From: Tribonema minus
Taxonomy: Eukaryota > Sar > Xanthophyceae > Tribonematales > Tribonemataceae
Assembly: GCA_017506865.1 (NCBI GenBank)
Contig: JAFCMP010000124.1
Location: forward strand, 496,001-560,000
DNA: 64,000 nucleotides
Direction of reading: 5' to 3'
Under the pieces are notes generated by a model. That model saw only the letters and a program-made list of their open reading frames with translations, did no database searches and was not told the DNA's origin. Positions 54,001 through 63,155 of the stretch are shown here, one piece after another. The number at the start of each line of letters is the position of its first letter. Within the stretch, counting starts at the first letter, position 1. Position numbers and translations under genes: made by a program.

Positions 54001-56409
54001 TTGCTCCGGCAGCAGTTCGGGCTCAACAAGCAGCGTCGTGAACACCTTGGCCAGGTGATGGGCGAATGCCGGTTCCATCACATCCGATTCTGAATCACCA
54101 GCTAGTCCTGGCGAGGCACTGCCCACGGGGCGGGTGGCTGCTTTCACTGGTGCACCAGGCCCAGCGGCCATCAAGAGGTGTTCATAGCGTAGGCCGTCCA
54201 GCCCTCCTGCCTTCCCCGCCCCTGCTGCGGACAAGGTCGACAGTATGTCTGTCGCCTCCACCTCGAGGCGCCGTCCGGCTGCGCTGGCAGCATCCTCAGG
54301 CCTATCGCTGCGATCATGCGCCTGACCCGATTCGAAGACGGGACTGCCGCTGCCAGCGGGCCCGGCGGTCGTTGCCACCCCTGCGCCGTGCAAGCAGTGC
54401 CGCCGGGCGTCGCGTACCAGGCCGCGCACTTGCTCCATTGGCGTATCGACTACCCCGGGCCGGGTGCCAGTTTCAGGGTGCTTTGCTGCCAGCACCTGTG
54501 CCGTGACCTCGTCTGCTGGGGCGCATGCTTCACGCGCCTCTAGTCGTGCGGCAGCCAGGCCTACCCCCCGTCGCTTGCCTGAGAGGGCAGCGCATGCTGT
54601 TTGCTGCCTGGAGTCAGCCTCCGTCCAGTCGGCATCGAAGTTCGTTTGTGCCGACGCCGTAGCTGCGTTGTTTGGTTTGGGGGCCCGCAGCGCCGCTGCT
54701 GCTGACAGCGTCTTTCTCAGTAGCTCCGCAAAGTCGCCAGACAGCAACGCTGCCAGCCGGGCCGCAGGCGGCATACCGGTTCCCTCCGGTTGCCTACCAA
54801 AGGCCATTGCTGCTAGCAGGTGCAGCAGCCTGTAGCCGCGCTGCACTAGAGTCTGAGAAACCTGATGAGCAAACGCCCCGGCACCATGGTGGAGGCGCAC
54901 CCGTGCCGCCTCACGTGCACTGTCTGTGGCGTCCGCCAGTAGTCGTGTGGCGTGCTCCACTAGCCGTGCCCACTGGGTGCACTGCAGCTGAGTGCGGAAG
55001 GGGTTGGCAGTCGTGGTGAACCGTAGCAGCAGTAGATCCGCCTCATTGGTCTGGTCAAGTGCGTGGACGACCGAGGGCGTCGAGAGGTCCCAAGCCAGGG
55101 ATGCTCGTGACTGGGGCTTTGAGGGCCTGCCACTGGTGGTGGTGGTCGGGGGGGGCGGTGACGCGGCATCGTCCGGCGGGTCCAAGTCCATGTCCGCCCA
55201 TCCCACGGCCGTCCCGTGGGGGGGGCTGCTGTCCTGCAGCCTTAGGCTGTTAGACTGAGTGCGGCTGCCGGCGCTGCCAGGCGGTGCTGCAGCAGCTGCC
55301 GTTCGGCGCCGGCGTTGCGCGCCGGTTGCCGTGGCCGCCGGGCGTTTCTTGCTGGACTTTGAGTTGGCAGCGCCACTAGCCGGCACCGCCGGTGGCTTTG
55401 GAGGTGTCGCTGCGGCAGCCCCCGCCGCCGCGGCCGCGCCGTCGCTACCCGCACCCCCGCCCTCGGACTGGCCCGGGGGTACTGCCGGGCGTGCGCGCGT
55501 GGGGGCGCTTCCATTCCGTCGACACGTGTGGCATGGCGAGGTCAGCGCGCATTGCCTCTGCCCCGCGCTGGCTGACATATGGACCAGACCGCAGGCACCT
55601 GTGCATGCACTCAGCTTCCTTACCGCCCGTAGGAAGTCTTCTGCCGTGCAACCATACATGGTGCTCATCTCCTGCACACGCTTGGCATGGTGTGCCCCAG
55701 TGTTGCAGGTACTGCTGCCTGAAGGGGCACGGTCACCGGATGGGTCGTGATCAACCTGCTGCCGGATGCCCTTGGCGTATGCTGCCGCCAGATTTTGCTG
55801 ACAGTGTGATGTGCTCGCCTCAGGGTTCAGCATCGACCTCGTGCAGCTACCACCGTTGAAGTGGGCCACTACCGGTGCCATGCGGCTCGCAGCTGACAGT
55901 TTGCCTCGCTGTTTGCTGTCCTCTTTCTGACCAAGCTGCCAAAATGCCAGTGTGCATAAAGGACACCTCAGTGGCTCAGGCTGCTGTGGCAACTGCAGCG
56001 CAGTACGGGGCTGTGTCCGACTCGGAGCCGTGATGTGGGTGCTGTTAGCTTGAGTGGTCGCCGACGCTGTCATAGTGGTTGGCAAGGGCGGAGCTGCCGC
56101 AGGGGCGACAAGCAGTTCAAAGTGTCCCACATTTGTATATAGCCCAGGCGGCGTCCACAGCACATCCAGATGGCAGTCAGGCTGAGCTGGAGTTGCCGGT
56201 GCGAATACCGCTGGCAGCCCCATCAGTTGTGCCAGCACCAGCCCTGTTGATTTTTGCGTGCTGCCAGTGGCCTGAGGCTCGGCCTGCCACACCGTCACCG
56301 AGACCGCGTAGACCGCTGCAACAATGGCCCACACAGACAAACCGAGGGGCCGTCCCCACACGCCCTCTTCCTGTAGGCGTTGCAGCAGGAGCGTGACCTG
56401 TTTGCCTCA
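51052..56409 (-). mobile_element. LINE with restriction-like endonuclease (R2/NeSL-type architecture)
   Basis: The element's 3' end is fixed by comparison with 43764: both begin, in reverse, directly after GTAC with TATGGACTT. The 3' untranslated part is about 78 bp without a poly(A) tail. The 5' end is not fixed; the open frame runs to an in-frame TGA at 56407-56409. A degenerate match to the 3' flank near 56871-56885 (GCAGTTGTAC) might be a target duplication, but this is weak. One long ORF, no separate ORF1. Confidence 0.8.
51130..56361 (-). CDS. LINE polyprotein: reverse transcriptase plus CCHC and PD-(D/E)XK-like endonuclease
   Basis: Up to 1743 residues, uninterrupted. The start given is GTG; the first in-frame ATG is at 56223 (residue 47), so the 5' end may be truncated or a non-ATG start used. 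N-terminal CPLC...H...C finger near residues 140-170, then Ala/Pro/Ser-rich sequence. Reverse transcriptase motifs: LDCENAFNSVDR (about 866), GCQQGDPLGPL (about 925), AFLDDLNVL with the catalytic Asp pair (about 974), GLRVRPDKS, and GFTSVGVPVG. C-terminal zinc knuckle CPWRC...HAISC (Cx3Cx7Hx4C, about 1520), followed by RGHN, YRADTVIDPG and GIVLDTSV, fitting the restriction-like nuclease fold of R2, R4, NeSL and HERO elements. The enzyme would nick target DNA and prime cDNA synthesis there. It looks intact. Family assignment within the group is open. Confidence 0.85.
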   Translation of the reverse strand: MWGRPLGLSVWAIVAAVYAVSVTVWQAEPQATGSTQKSTGLVLAQLMGLPAVFAPATPAQPDCHLDVLWTPPGLYTNVGHFELLVAPAAAPPLPTTMTASATTQANSTHITAPSRTQPRTALQLPQQPEPLRCPLCTLAFWQLGQKEDSKQRGKLSAASRMAPVVAHFNGGSCTRSMLNPEASTSHCQQNLAAAYAKGIRQQVDHDPSGDRAPSGSSTCNTGAHHAKRVQEMSTMYGCTAEDFLRAVRKLSACTGACGLVHMSASAGQRQCALTSPCHTCRRNGSAPTRARPAVPPGQSEGGGAGSDGAAAAAGAAAATPPKPPAVPASGAANSKSSKKRPAATATGAQRRRRTAAAAAPPGSAGSRTQSNSLRLQDSSPPHGTAVGWADMDLDPPDDAASPPPPTTTTSGRPSKPQSRASLAWDLSTPSVVHALDQTNEADLLLLRFTTTANPFRTQLQCTQWARLVEHATRLLADATDSAREAARVRLHHGAGAFAHQVSQTLVQRGYRLLHLLAAMAFGRQPEGTGMPPAARLAALLSGDFAELLRKTLSAAAALRAPKPNNAATASAQTNFDADWTEADSRQQTACAALSGKRRGVGLAAARLEAREACAPADEVTAQVLAAKHPETGTRPGVVDTPMEQVRGLVRDARRHCLHGAGVATTAGPAGSGSPVFESGQAHDRSDRPEDAASAAGRRLEVEATDILSTLSAAGAGKAGGLDGLRYEHLLMAAGPGAPVKAATRPVGSASPGLAGDSESDVMEPAFAHHLAKVFTTLLVEPELLPEQSQRLLRAAALSGIGQKRRPIACSSVWRRLLGSTAARGVKGKISGLLASMSQFGVGYRSGVEHVAARARVWHELYGTTIQLDCENAFNSVDRAAIVRGLMLFCPELLPHFESVYCGDTAPEMRVEVNGEARIICSHLGCQQGDPLGPLYFAVAAAFLLFYPDGVSATPGSMPAYGHSTAEPPAPHCAFLDDLNVLQAAYFDDAAAAGVAEVIRRLAAGGLRVRPDKSLAIAMRGTVFDEAARARLRALDIPFVDATMPESSQGFTSVGVPVGHPAYVHAAMSKHLVDAGTWRLSWQLAGMARHHLQAAQFILRRSLTKRMGFLARVVDTALSETWLHAFDGFCAWTLERMLHLHGCATAAVMKSHLLAACTAGDNEVASSGSVLVLPRLGPPELTDIAVPLRASRLPERRGGLGMPLLGLLAPAAYTAQACTTLRPAIIHATVAAGALRLGTDEHGAVTWFAQHSCAIREDQGLPPIIEAVRRSTRALTADGGEKSRTAVAEQLPASLLRWAADTTAAASTLPTAVQAIYAATAVTETGTTEPAPHTHGIVPGAEAAAAAATVPGPQAAAAAASSTPAKTQTSAEESSCSGGQEDDDDDWEAYADEICRKVVPRRRRGHFTHGLQAGLSNVLRRQYEDCLVEDLEAASAGAVGKPTQATLIGDLRDTSRRRQQASARVLAQLRSQRASGAMAWMSVPPAANDRPGAAPMSSMAAATMIMVAIFIDGWGIQGEVCPWRCSDVSPTSTHAISCPSQHIRGHNATHTAQKRCLQRILRQHHVSIVRNEDASVFKVPGYRADTVIDPGCLHFSSAYRNKGIVLDTSVRAPTASSYLTGKTNASNTDGYAAGVGEDAKVKHHTGTLTSSWAFVPFVQESYGRLGKQTSLFVKELAMHSALCSGGGKADVLRKAGLAKRQIHIELSISLARELAERVMAYTRGARMLGCVAAPVSKLLGHSAD

Positions 56410-57380
56410 TTGACTAGAAGTCCGGATGACTCCTGTGATTTGAATGCTAAATTACGCGCAAGTTGAAGCTGCGTTGCGGACTACGACCTTGCTTTCAGCA
56501 GTATGGGTTCAGTGCGCCACCTGAATCTCCCATGAAGTTCAACGGTGATGTGTGGCTTGTGGTAGCTGTTGTGGACATCGACAGTGATTTGTGGCATCAT
56601 GATCTGCAAAGTATGTTCAAGGCCACTTCTTTGTACAAGCTTGAAGGTATCCCAGCCATTAGAAGCATAAAGTAATAGCAAGTTACGGTACTACCTATGA
56701 ATCCCCACATTTGTCACAAAATGTTGTGACTCTATAGACATATCATATTGCAAAAGAGCTGGTGTTGCAACAGTCTGAACACGCAAGAGAAAAAGAGCGA
56801 GAGCTATTGAACAAGAGATACCAAGTGCTCCAAGCCATCATAATTACAGCTCTAGAGTGCATGCGCCTACCCTCGCAGTTGTACAAAATGCAGCAGCAAA
56901 AGTGGCACCTGCAAAGACCTTGACACACCAGGACTACGCTCCAGACGCATTGCGTGCATGGGCAATATTGCAGGCACCGACAAAACTATGTACACATCGA
57001 GCTAATAGTATGCAGAGCTAACGGACAGGCGGTCATGTGCATACAGAGCTGGCGTTTGAGTAGCCATCATAACAAACATAGCCATGAACTGCACTCCATC
57101 ATGATGATCACCATGCATTTGTCAACAGCACAGGGCAAAGAACACACAAACGCCCCCATGACGCTAACACACTTTGGCATGTACGGCCTGGCAGTGCATC
57201 GACGCAACAGGCAATAGATCACAGGACTAGCCCGGGATGTGCCACGCCGCAACGGAGGTGGTGCAAAGAGGCTCGCAACGTGCAGAAACCTCAAAGGGGC
57301 GCCCCGGGGGGAAAGGGGAGGATGCACACTGTGCTGAGGCCTACACTGTGCTGAGGCCGATGTACTACTCATGAGTGCCC
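56410..57380. other. Intergenic region between LINE and F-box-like gene
   Basis: No supported gene. Short open frames on both strands at 56463-56681 are shadows of each other. It could include the 5' untranslated part of the LINE. Confidence 0.4.
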
Positions 57381-58691
57381 TCATAGTTTGTGAGGTCGCG
57401 GGCAGGCGCAGGGGCAGCCGAGGTCGTGCAGCGCGCGCTTGGCCGCGCCGCTACCCGCGCACGTGCTCTCCAGCAAGTCACATACCTGAGAGGTCCACCG
57501 CCCGAAGGGGCAGCCCTGCTGCACCGCCCACACAATAGTGGACGGCGTGAGATGCTTGATGTCCGTTGCGACCACCTCCGCCAGGTCTTCTGGCCACCGC
57601 GCCCCTTCCGCGCGCAGCCAGCGTGCCATGGTCGGGGTGGCATCCAGCAGCGCCGCTTCCAACATAAGCGTCATGCCGTGTGGGGACCAGTCGCCTCCGC
57701 CGCAGCTGCGGACCCACGCCGCCGATGGCGGCGTCGCGCTGTTGTTGTGCAAGAGCGTCTGGCTGACCGCACTGATGTCGTGCGGGCACCCGTGGGCGCG
57801 CAGCCACTTCAAGTTGGCCAGCTGGCCGCTGCCAGCCGCTGCGGCCACTTGCATGGTTATGCTGGTGAACTCGGCCGCGTGCTGTGACTTGAAGCCACTG
57901 CAGTGCTGCCGTGTCGTGTGCAGCGGCCGCTGCATCTGTAAGCGTCATGGTATGCTCGGATCCCACCATGTCGGTGAACGTCAGCAGCGGGAAACACAGT
58001 GCATCTGATGCTGTGCCTGACTCGGAGGCGCCAAACAGAGATTGACCATGTGCTACAAGAAACCGCATGGTGGTGGTGCGACCCCACATGGCCGCCATGT
58101 TGCACAGCGCACTGGCATAGCACGCTGGCCAAGGACTGGGCTGCCGCAGCTGTGCCGCAAGCCATGACAACCCCAAGCCATCATCGCCCATTCTGGCGAG
58201 GTTCAAGCCGATTCTCTGACAGATGCGTGCTTTTAGCTGGCACCCGCCAAGCGGGCGCATCCATATTGAGTGCAGGCAGGCCACGTCGCATGCCCGCGCC
58301 GCACCCACGAGCACCTCGTGGCCCACATTGAGCCCTGCCTGCTGCACGCGCTCCACCGCCTCTACAGACCCCAGTGTCCCCAACGAAATGCACAGGCGGT
58401 GCTTTGCGCAGTCGCTGAGAGCCGGCAGTGCGCTGGTAAACTCTGCGCTGCCCAGAGCAAGGTCGAGCCTTGACTGAGACCGCACTGCGGCTGAAAATCT
58501 TGTCAAGTGCACAGATAGGACCTTATGAGACGCCACTCTGGCCTCGTACAGAGCACGCAGCCGCCTGCTCACAGGTGCGAGAAGAGGTATTCGCCAACGC
58601 CTATGAATGATAGGATGCTCGCAAGCAGCTCGTTGTTTGTGAACACCTCTGCCGGCTTTGACAGCTTTGTGCGCTTCGCTGTTTGAGACAT
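57381..58691 (-). CDS. F-box-like / ankyrin-type protein gene with two apparent frameshifts
   Basis: Proposed start at 58691 (MSQTAKRTKLSKPAEVF). It is followed by an F-box-like helix pair (NNELLASILSFIGVGEYLF, then LAPVSRRLRALYEARV) and about 370 residues of weak ankyrin-type repeats (FLVAHGQSLF, LKWLRAHGCPHDISAV, MARWLRAEGARWPEDL, IVWAVQQGCPFG). Such proteins are abundant in brown and yellow-green algae and are thought to be substrate adaptors; this is family knowledge only. The reading frame changes near 58587 (between YLF and LAPVSRR) and near 57890 (within LQWLQ...AAEFTSI). No splice sites explain the changes, so the gene is either a recent pseudogene or carries sequencing errors. No introns are seen inside. 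Stop at 57381-57383. Confidence 0.6.
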
Positions 58692-58699
58692 TCCCTATC

Positions 58700-59160
58700 G
58701 CCGAGCATGTCCGTGGCTGCTGCGCGTTGCTCCAGCGTCTGCGCCACAACACCAAGGCTCAGAAGGCCTGGCATCGGTGCGACGCCTACAGCATCAGCGT
58801 AGAGATGGCGCAGCACCACTTTGATGCTCTGTAGCTCAGCCGTGAAGACTGGCAACTCCTCTGCAGCAGCCTCCAGATCTGCACAACACAAAAACCATTT
58901 TTGAAAGGCGCGAGGTTCATCCTTTGCTCAACAAGCTACAGGAGGTCGCGCATGGCAGATGCTGCCGTAGGGCCAGTGTTTGTGCATGCTGGAGAATGCT
59001 GCAATAAATCCCGCACCTTCTGGCGACAACACTGCCCCAGTCGCCGGCAACCACCGCTTCTCGAGAAGTGCCTCAGCTCTACATACAAGACTTCTCAGCA
59101 AACGCTGGGGGCAGTCGCCCTGGCTTGTCGTATCATAAGAGCCGTTCCCGTCCTTCACGC
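58700..59160 (-). CDS. Possible exons of an unrecognised protein
   Basis: Two coding-like minus-strand stretches: about 58990-59135 (RLLRSLVCRAEALLEKRW, ATGAVLSPEGAGFIAAF) and 58708-58879 (LEAAAEELPVFTAELQSIK, LLSLGVVAQTLEQRAA). The second follows a good acceptor, TGTTGTGCAG. I could not join them in phase. They may be the end of another gene or an upstream part of the F-box-like gene. Confidence 0.3.
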
Positions 59161-59363
59161 CCGTCTGCAGCTGCTAGTGAGCCGGTCCTCACGCCCCGGG
59201 CCCGCAGATGATGGAAAAGACTATTTGTTGCAGTTGGCAGAAGAGTAAGTGACACACCTTTTCCCCCCGATCCGCCCCCCCCCCCAACACTGTCAGAGAG
59301 AATCAGAGAGTTGCCTCTGCCTGCAAAGAGGGACGAGGAGTAATCGCAGCGCATTACAGCAAT

Positions 59364-62300
59364 ATGGCAGTACACTCTGTGCTCTCGCTGCTGCTCGTGG
59401 CCACAGCATGCGTGTCAGCGTTCGTGGTGCCGTCAGGTACGTCTCATACAGGCAGCTACATCTTGATTGCATGTTATCATGATGTGTGCATGCTGGTGGT
59501 GCGCTCATCAGGTTTGCCACTACTATTCTCATCATCGTCTGCATCGCTTGATGTGTGCTATGCTGTCAGGGGGGCTGGCACGTGTGTCAGGTGCGTGAGA
59601 TGATGTAGTTGTCGCTGGACATGGTTCCTTCTTTGCTTGCTTTCATGCAAACTTTCAAGAGCCTCAGTAAGTAAACAAACGCTGGTGCGCTGGGCGACGA
59701 GCTGTGATGCCAGCTCCACTGGTGCTGCTGCCACTGCTGTGCATGCGCTTACTACCCTGGCAACGTCCTTTGTGCGAGCTGCCGTGCACCGGCATTGAGT
59801 TGTTTAGGCTTACAAATCACCGCTGGCTGTAAGTCAGCAACCTGAAGCTCCCCTGTCCTTTAAGATGGTTGCGCAGTGTGGTTGCTAGTTGCTGCGAAGC
59901 ATCGGCTGCCAAGTTGCTCACGTCACTGACCGGATAGGCTTATTGGCGCTTTGGCTCGAATGACCAACTGCACGATGCTGGCTTCTAGGAGCATAATTTG
60001 ATCCGCTTACCACTCTTCCCAGCAATTATTTTGTCCGTTGACCAAGGACTTGACTACAATGCAGTTTGCGATACTCCTGAACCCCCAGCAACACACCCAG
60101 CCTCTATGAGAACAACAGGTCACCGATGCTGCAGGTCAAGTCAGAGCATTACATTGTGTTTCGTTCAGTGCGTGAAGCGATTGCTTATGCTGGTCGAGAA
60201 CGGGTGCACATTGACAAGGAACCCATAACACACGGTCAAGGCTTGCTGCAGCGGCTGCCGTCAACGCATTGCCCTGCCCCTTTTGCAAGGCCTTCCTGCA
60301 TAGCATTGCCGGTTTTCCCGCGTCCATCGGTATCAAATCACGATTGCTCGCCTGTGGGGCGACCCTCATCAGTTCTGCATTCCGCGCTTTGGCCCTCAAT
60401 TCTGGTCATGATCATGGTGTGGACGTCTCTGTCACGATCGTGATGATGCTGAAGGTCGCGGAGATGCCATTCACGCTGCTAGACGGCACCGCCGCCAGCG
60501 CGCATCCACCGCAACACGCATGATCACGCATCGGGCACTCCCTCCGCAAAATGAGCACCACAGCGCCTCAGCCTCGCACCGTATCCATCTTCATGGTCGT
60601 GCTCACGAACACCCTTCCCTTCATGTGCACGGCGGCAGCAGCGCGCAGCCAAGCGCCTTCTATGCTGCTGGGCGGCGTCGCCGCCGCCGCGGCCGCCTCC
60701 ATCATCAGCACGGCGCCGGCGTCGACGGACTACCTGCGCACCCTGCACAATCAGCCGGTGAACTCGTGGACGATGCTCAGCAAGACGGAGACGCGCGAGG
60801 GGTTTTACGGGGAGTACTCGGTGGACGTGAAGGAGCAGGAGGTGGACAATGCGGACTCGACGTTCAAGTCGAAGGAGGCCACGGAGAAGGGCAAGGTGCG
60901 CATTGCGTTTGATCATTTGTGCTGATTACGTGTAGAGTACACCGTCTGTGACGTGGCACACTCTGCCTCCAGGCGTGCATGTGTGGTGTCCATATGTAAA
61001 GGAGCAGGAGGTGGACAATGCGGACTCGATGTTCAAGTCGAAGGAGGCCAAGGTGCGCGTTGCGGTTGATCATTTGCGTTGGATTAGGTTACATGCAGGC
61101 TACACCGTCTGTAACGTGTTGCGGTTGCGTTTTGTGTTGATTACGTCACATGTAGACTACGCCGTCTGTAACATTTTCTAGGTTGAACATTCGTGTTGGA
61201 TCACATTACATGTGGACTACACCATCTGTCACATGACGCGCTCCACACTATGGGTGTGTGTAACCATGGTGGTATACGATGCAAGGACTGATGTGGATTG
61301 CAACTTCAAGTTCAAGGATGCCAATGCAGATGTGGTGACAAGGCACCTTGCGTGCTTTAGCGCATGAGGGGAATAGGTATGCGTCGAAGGTTGATGTAAA
61401 CAGCTGAGCTCAGACAGCCTCCCCGATCAGTGACGCATGCATCGTAGCGTTTTTTCCATGCTTTCCTGAAGACCTGCTCCACAGCTGGCATCGTCGTGAA
61501 ACGCAGCACAAATGCTCACAGTCAGTATTTTACCGAGGTGCAGGATGTATGTATGCTTGAACGAAAGTCAATGAAAGGGGACTGCAGGATCCTGCACAAT
61601 GCATGTATTGGCATGTTCGCGTAATCAAGGCAACACACTGCTCAACACTTTATGAGTAGCACTGCGCATAGCGGAAGGCAGACAGCAGATAGTGGACTTC
61701 AACTTCAACTTAGCAGATCAGCTCGCTCGGGCACATGGAAGCACGCATCTGCAACGGTTTCAATGATACAGGAGTGCCTTCAAGCACGTAGTGTTATGTC
61801 AGCTCGAGAGGCATGTGATAGCTGTTGCATGCTGACAGAGGCTTGACACGTGTAGTACAAAGGGAATGCCCACGTTGTGGTGTTTAGGGGCTGGAGTGAG
61901 TATGTGGCAGCGCTCTAGTCTAGACAGAATGCTCTGGGGTATGCATGGTAAAGCACCATATACATACCTTGCAGGCCGTGCCTGCTACCACCGCAGGCCC
62001 TGATCAGCATCATGCATGCGTACACTTCACAAGTACTACAGAAGACCATGACTGTGTGCGGAAGCGAGAGTGTTATGGCAGGGGGGGTTATGGTGTAAGT
62101 TTGAGGGAAGGATGAGATAAAAAAAATTTAACAAGACAAGCAAAAAAGTCAATAAGAAACAAGCAGGTGTCAGCATCCTGGAGATAATAGGGGAGCACTG
62201 CGGCAGTTGCAGTGGCAGTTACACAGCGAGGCTTTAGTTGTGGTGGCAATGTACCTGCAGCGAAAAGTCTTGAATGTCCCACTGGAATTTGATGAGCAGG

Positions 62301-63155
62301 CGGTCAATCATAACTTCAATCAGGATTTCAGCATCAAGCTCTGTAAAGCCACCAACAAATCCAGTGCATGCCGCATAATCAACACAGAGAGCACACGCAG
62401 GCCTTTTTAAAGCAAAACAAAATACGTGTTGAGAGCAAAAACCTAATAATGCGGCTTCGTAGCACAGGGCTAGTTGGTTGTACCCTATTTCTTAATGTTG
62501 GCCTTAAATTGGACACATTCCATGGGTCGATGACACCACTATGAAGTTTAGCTCCGTAAGTTCTTTCAGCGCTTTGCAAAACCTCACTCAATGTTGAAGT
62601 CCACGAGTTTTCCCCAGGCGCTTCTTGCGTGGCAGACTTGTTGGCAGCACTGGCCACTGTGTCGCAGTTACAAAGGCTGGAAGCAGCAGACGCGGACTTC
62701 AGTACTGCCAAACTTACGCGGTCCGATGAAGTGTGCAGTGGAATTCATCCGTGCTCAGCGCAATCATTCGTACACGTTGAATTCAGCCAAGCCGCGTGCG
62801 ATGCATGTGATAAAGTGCTTCAGTGAAAGGCCCGTCACCCCCGCTGCATGTAATCAAACCTCAAGTCCTGTGTGTACTTCTGCTCGAGGGACAAAACCCC
62901 TCCCAAATATGCACAAGATCTGCCCCCTAGTTTGCAATGTGAGGGCTATGTTCAATATTCATCCCCTCAAGAGGCGCCACCGGCACCTTCTTCTGCGCCC
63001 TGTCTCACGGTCTGACCCCCCCCCCTCCCCCCCCTCCCCTGCTGTCGCAGAACAAGTACAACGCCGTGCTGCTGATACTGCTGGTGGGCTCCTTTGTCAT
63101 CCCAATGGTCCAATACTGGTGGTACATCCGCGACGAGGACGTTGACTATGAGTAA
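59364..63155 (+). CDS. Small membrane protein with predicted plastid presequence (three exons)
   Basis: Exons 59364-59436, 60564-60895 and 63051-63155 join in phase to give 169 residues. Residues 1-20 form a signal peptide ending in VSAFVVP, matching the ASAF-type cleavage motif of heterokont plastid presequences. A second hydrophobic, Ala-rich stretch (LLGGVAAAAAASIISTAPAS, about 63-82) could be a thylakoid transfer signal. A polar segment rich in Glu and Lys follows. One membrane helix (NAVLLILLVGSFVIPMVQYW, about 139-158) comes just before the acidic end (RDEDVDYE). I do not recognise the family. A photosynthetic membrane role is inferred from targeting only. Other short exons could exist in the 1.1-kb first intron. 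The second intron holds a copy of exon 2's end. Confidence 0.6.
60995..61225 (+). repeat. Copy of exon 2 end of the plastid-protein gene, and intron tandem repeats
   Basis: 60998-61053 repeats VKEQEVDNADS.FKSKEA with AAG/GTGCGC at its end. After it, the intron segment with ACACCGTCTGTAAC recurs about three times (61098, 61157, 61215). The junction duplication seen in the three large genes also occurs here. Confidence 0.8.
62255..62711 (-). CDS. Possible nested antisense gene fragment
   Basis: Within the second intron of the plastid-protein gene, minus-strand 62382-62255 reads GFVGGFTELDAEILIEVMID and onward to DFSLQ, with a CAG/GTACAT donor. 62711-62500 reads ENSWTSTLSEVLQSAERTYG. Both look coding, but they do not join in phase and match no family I know. 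Confidence 0.25.
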
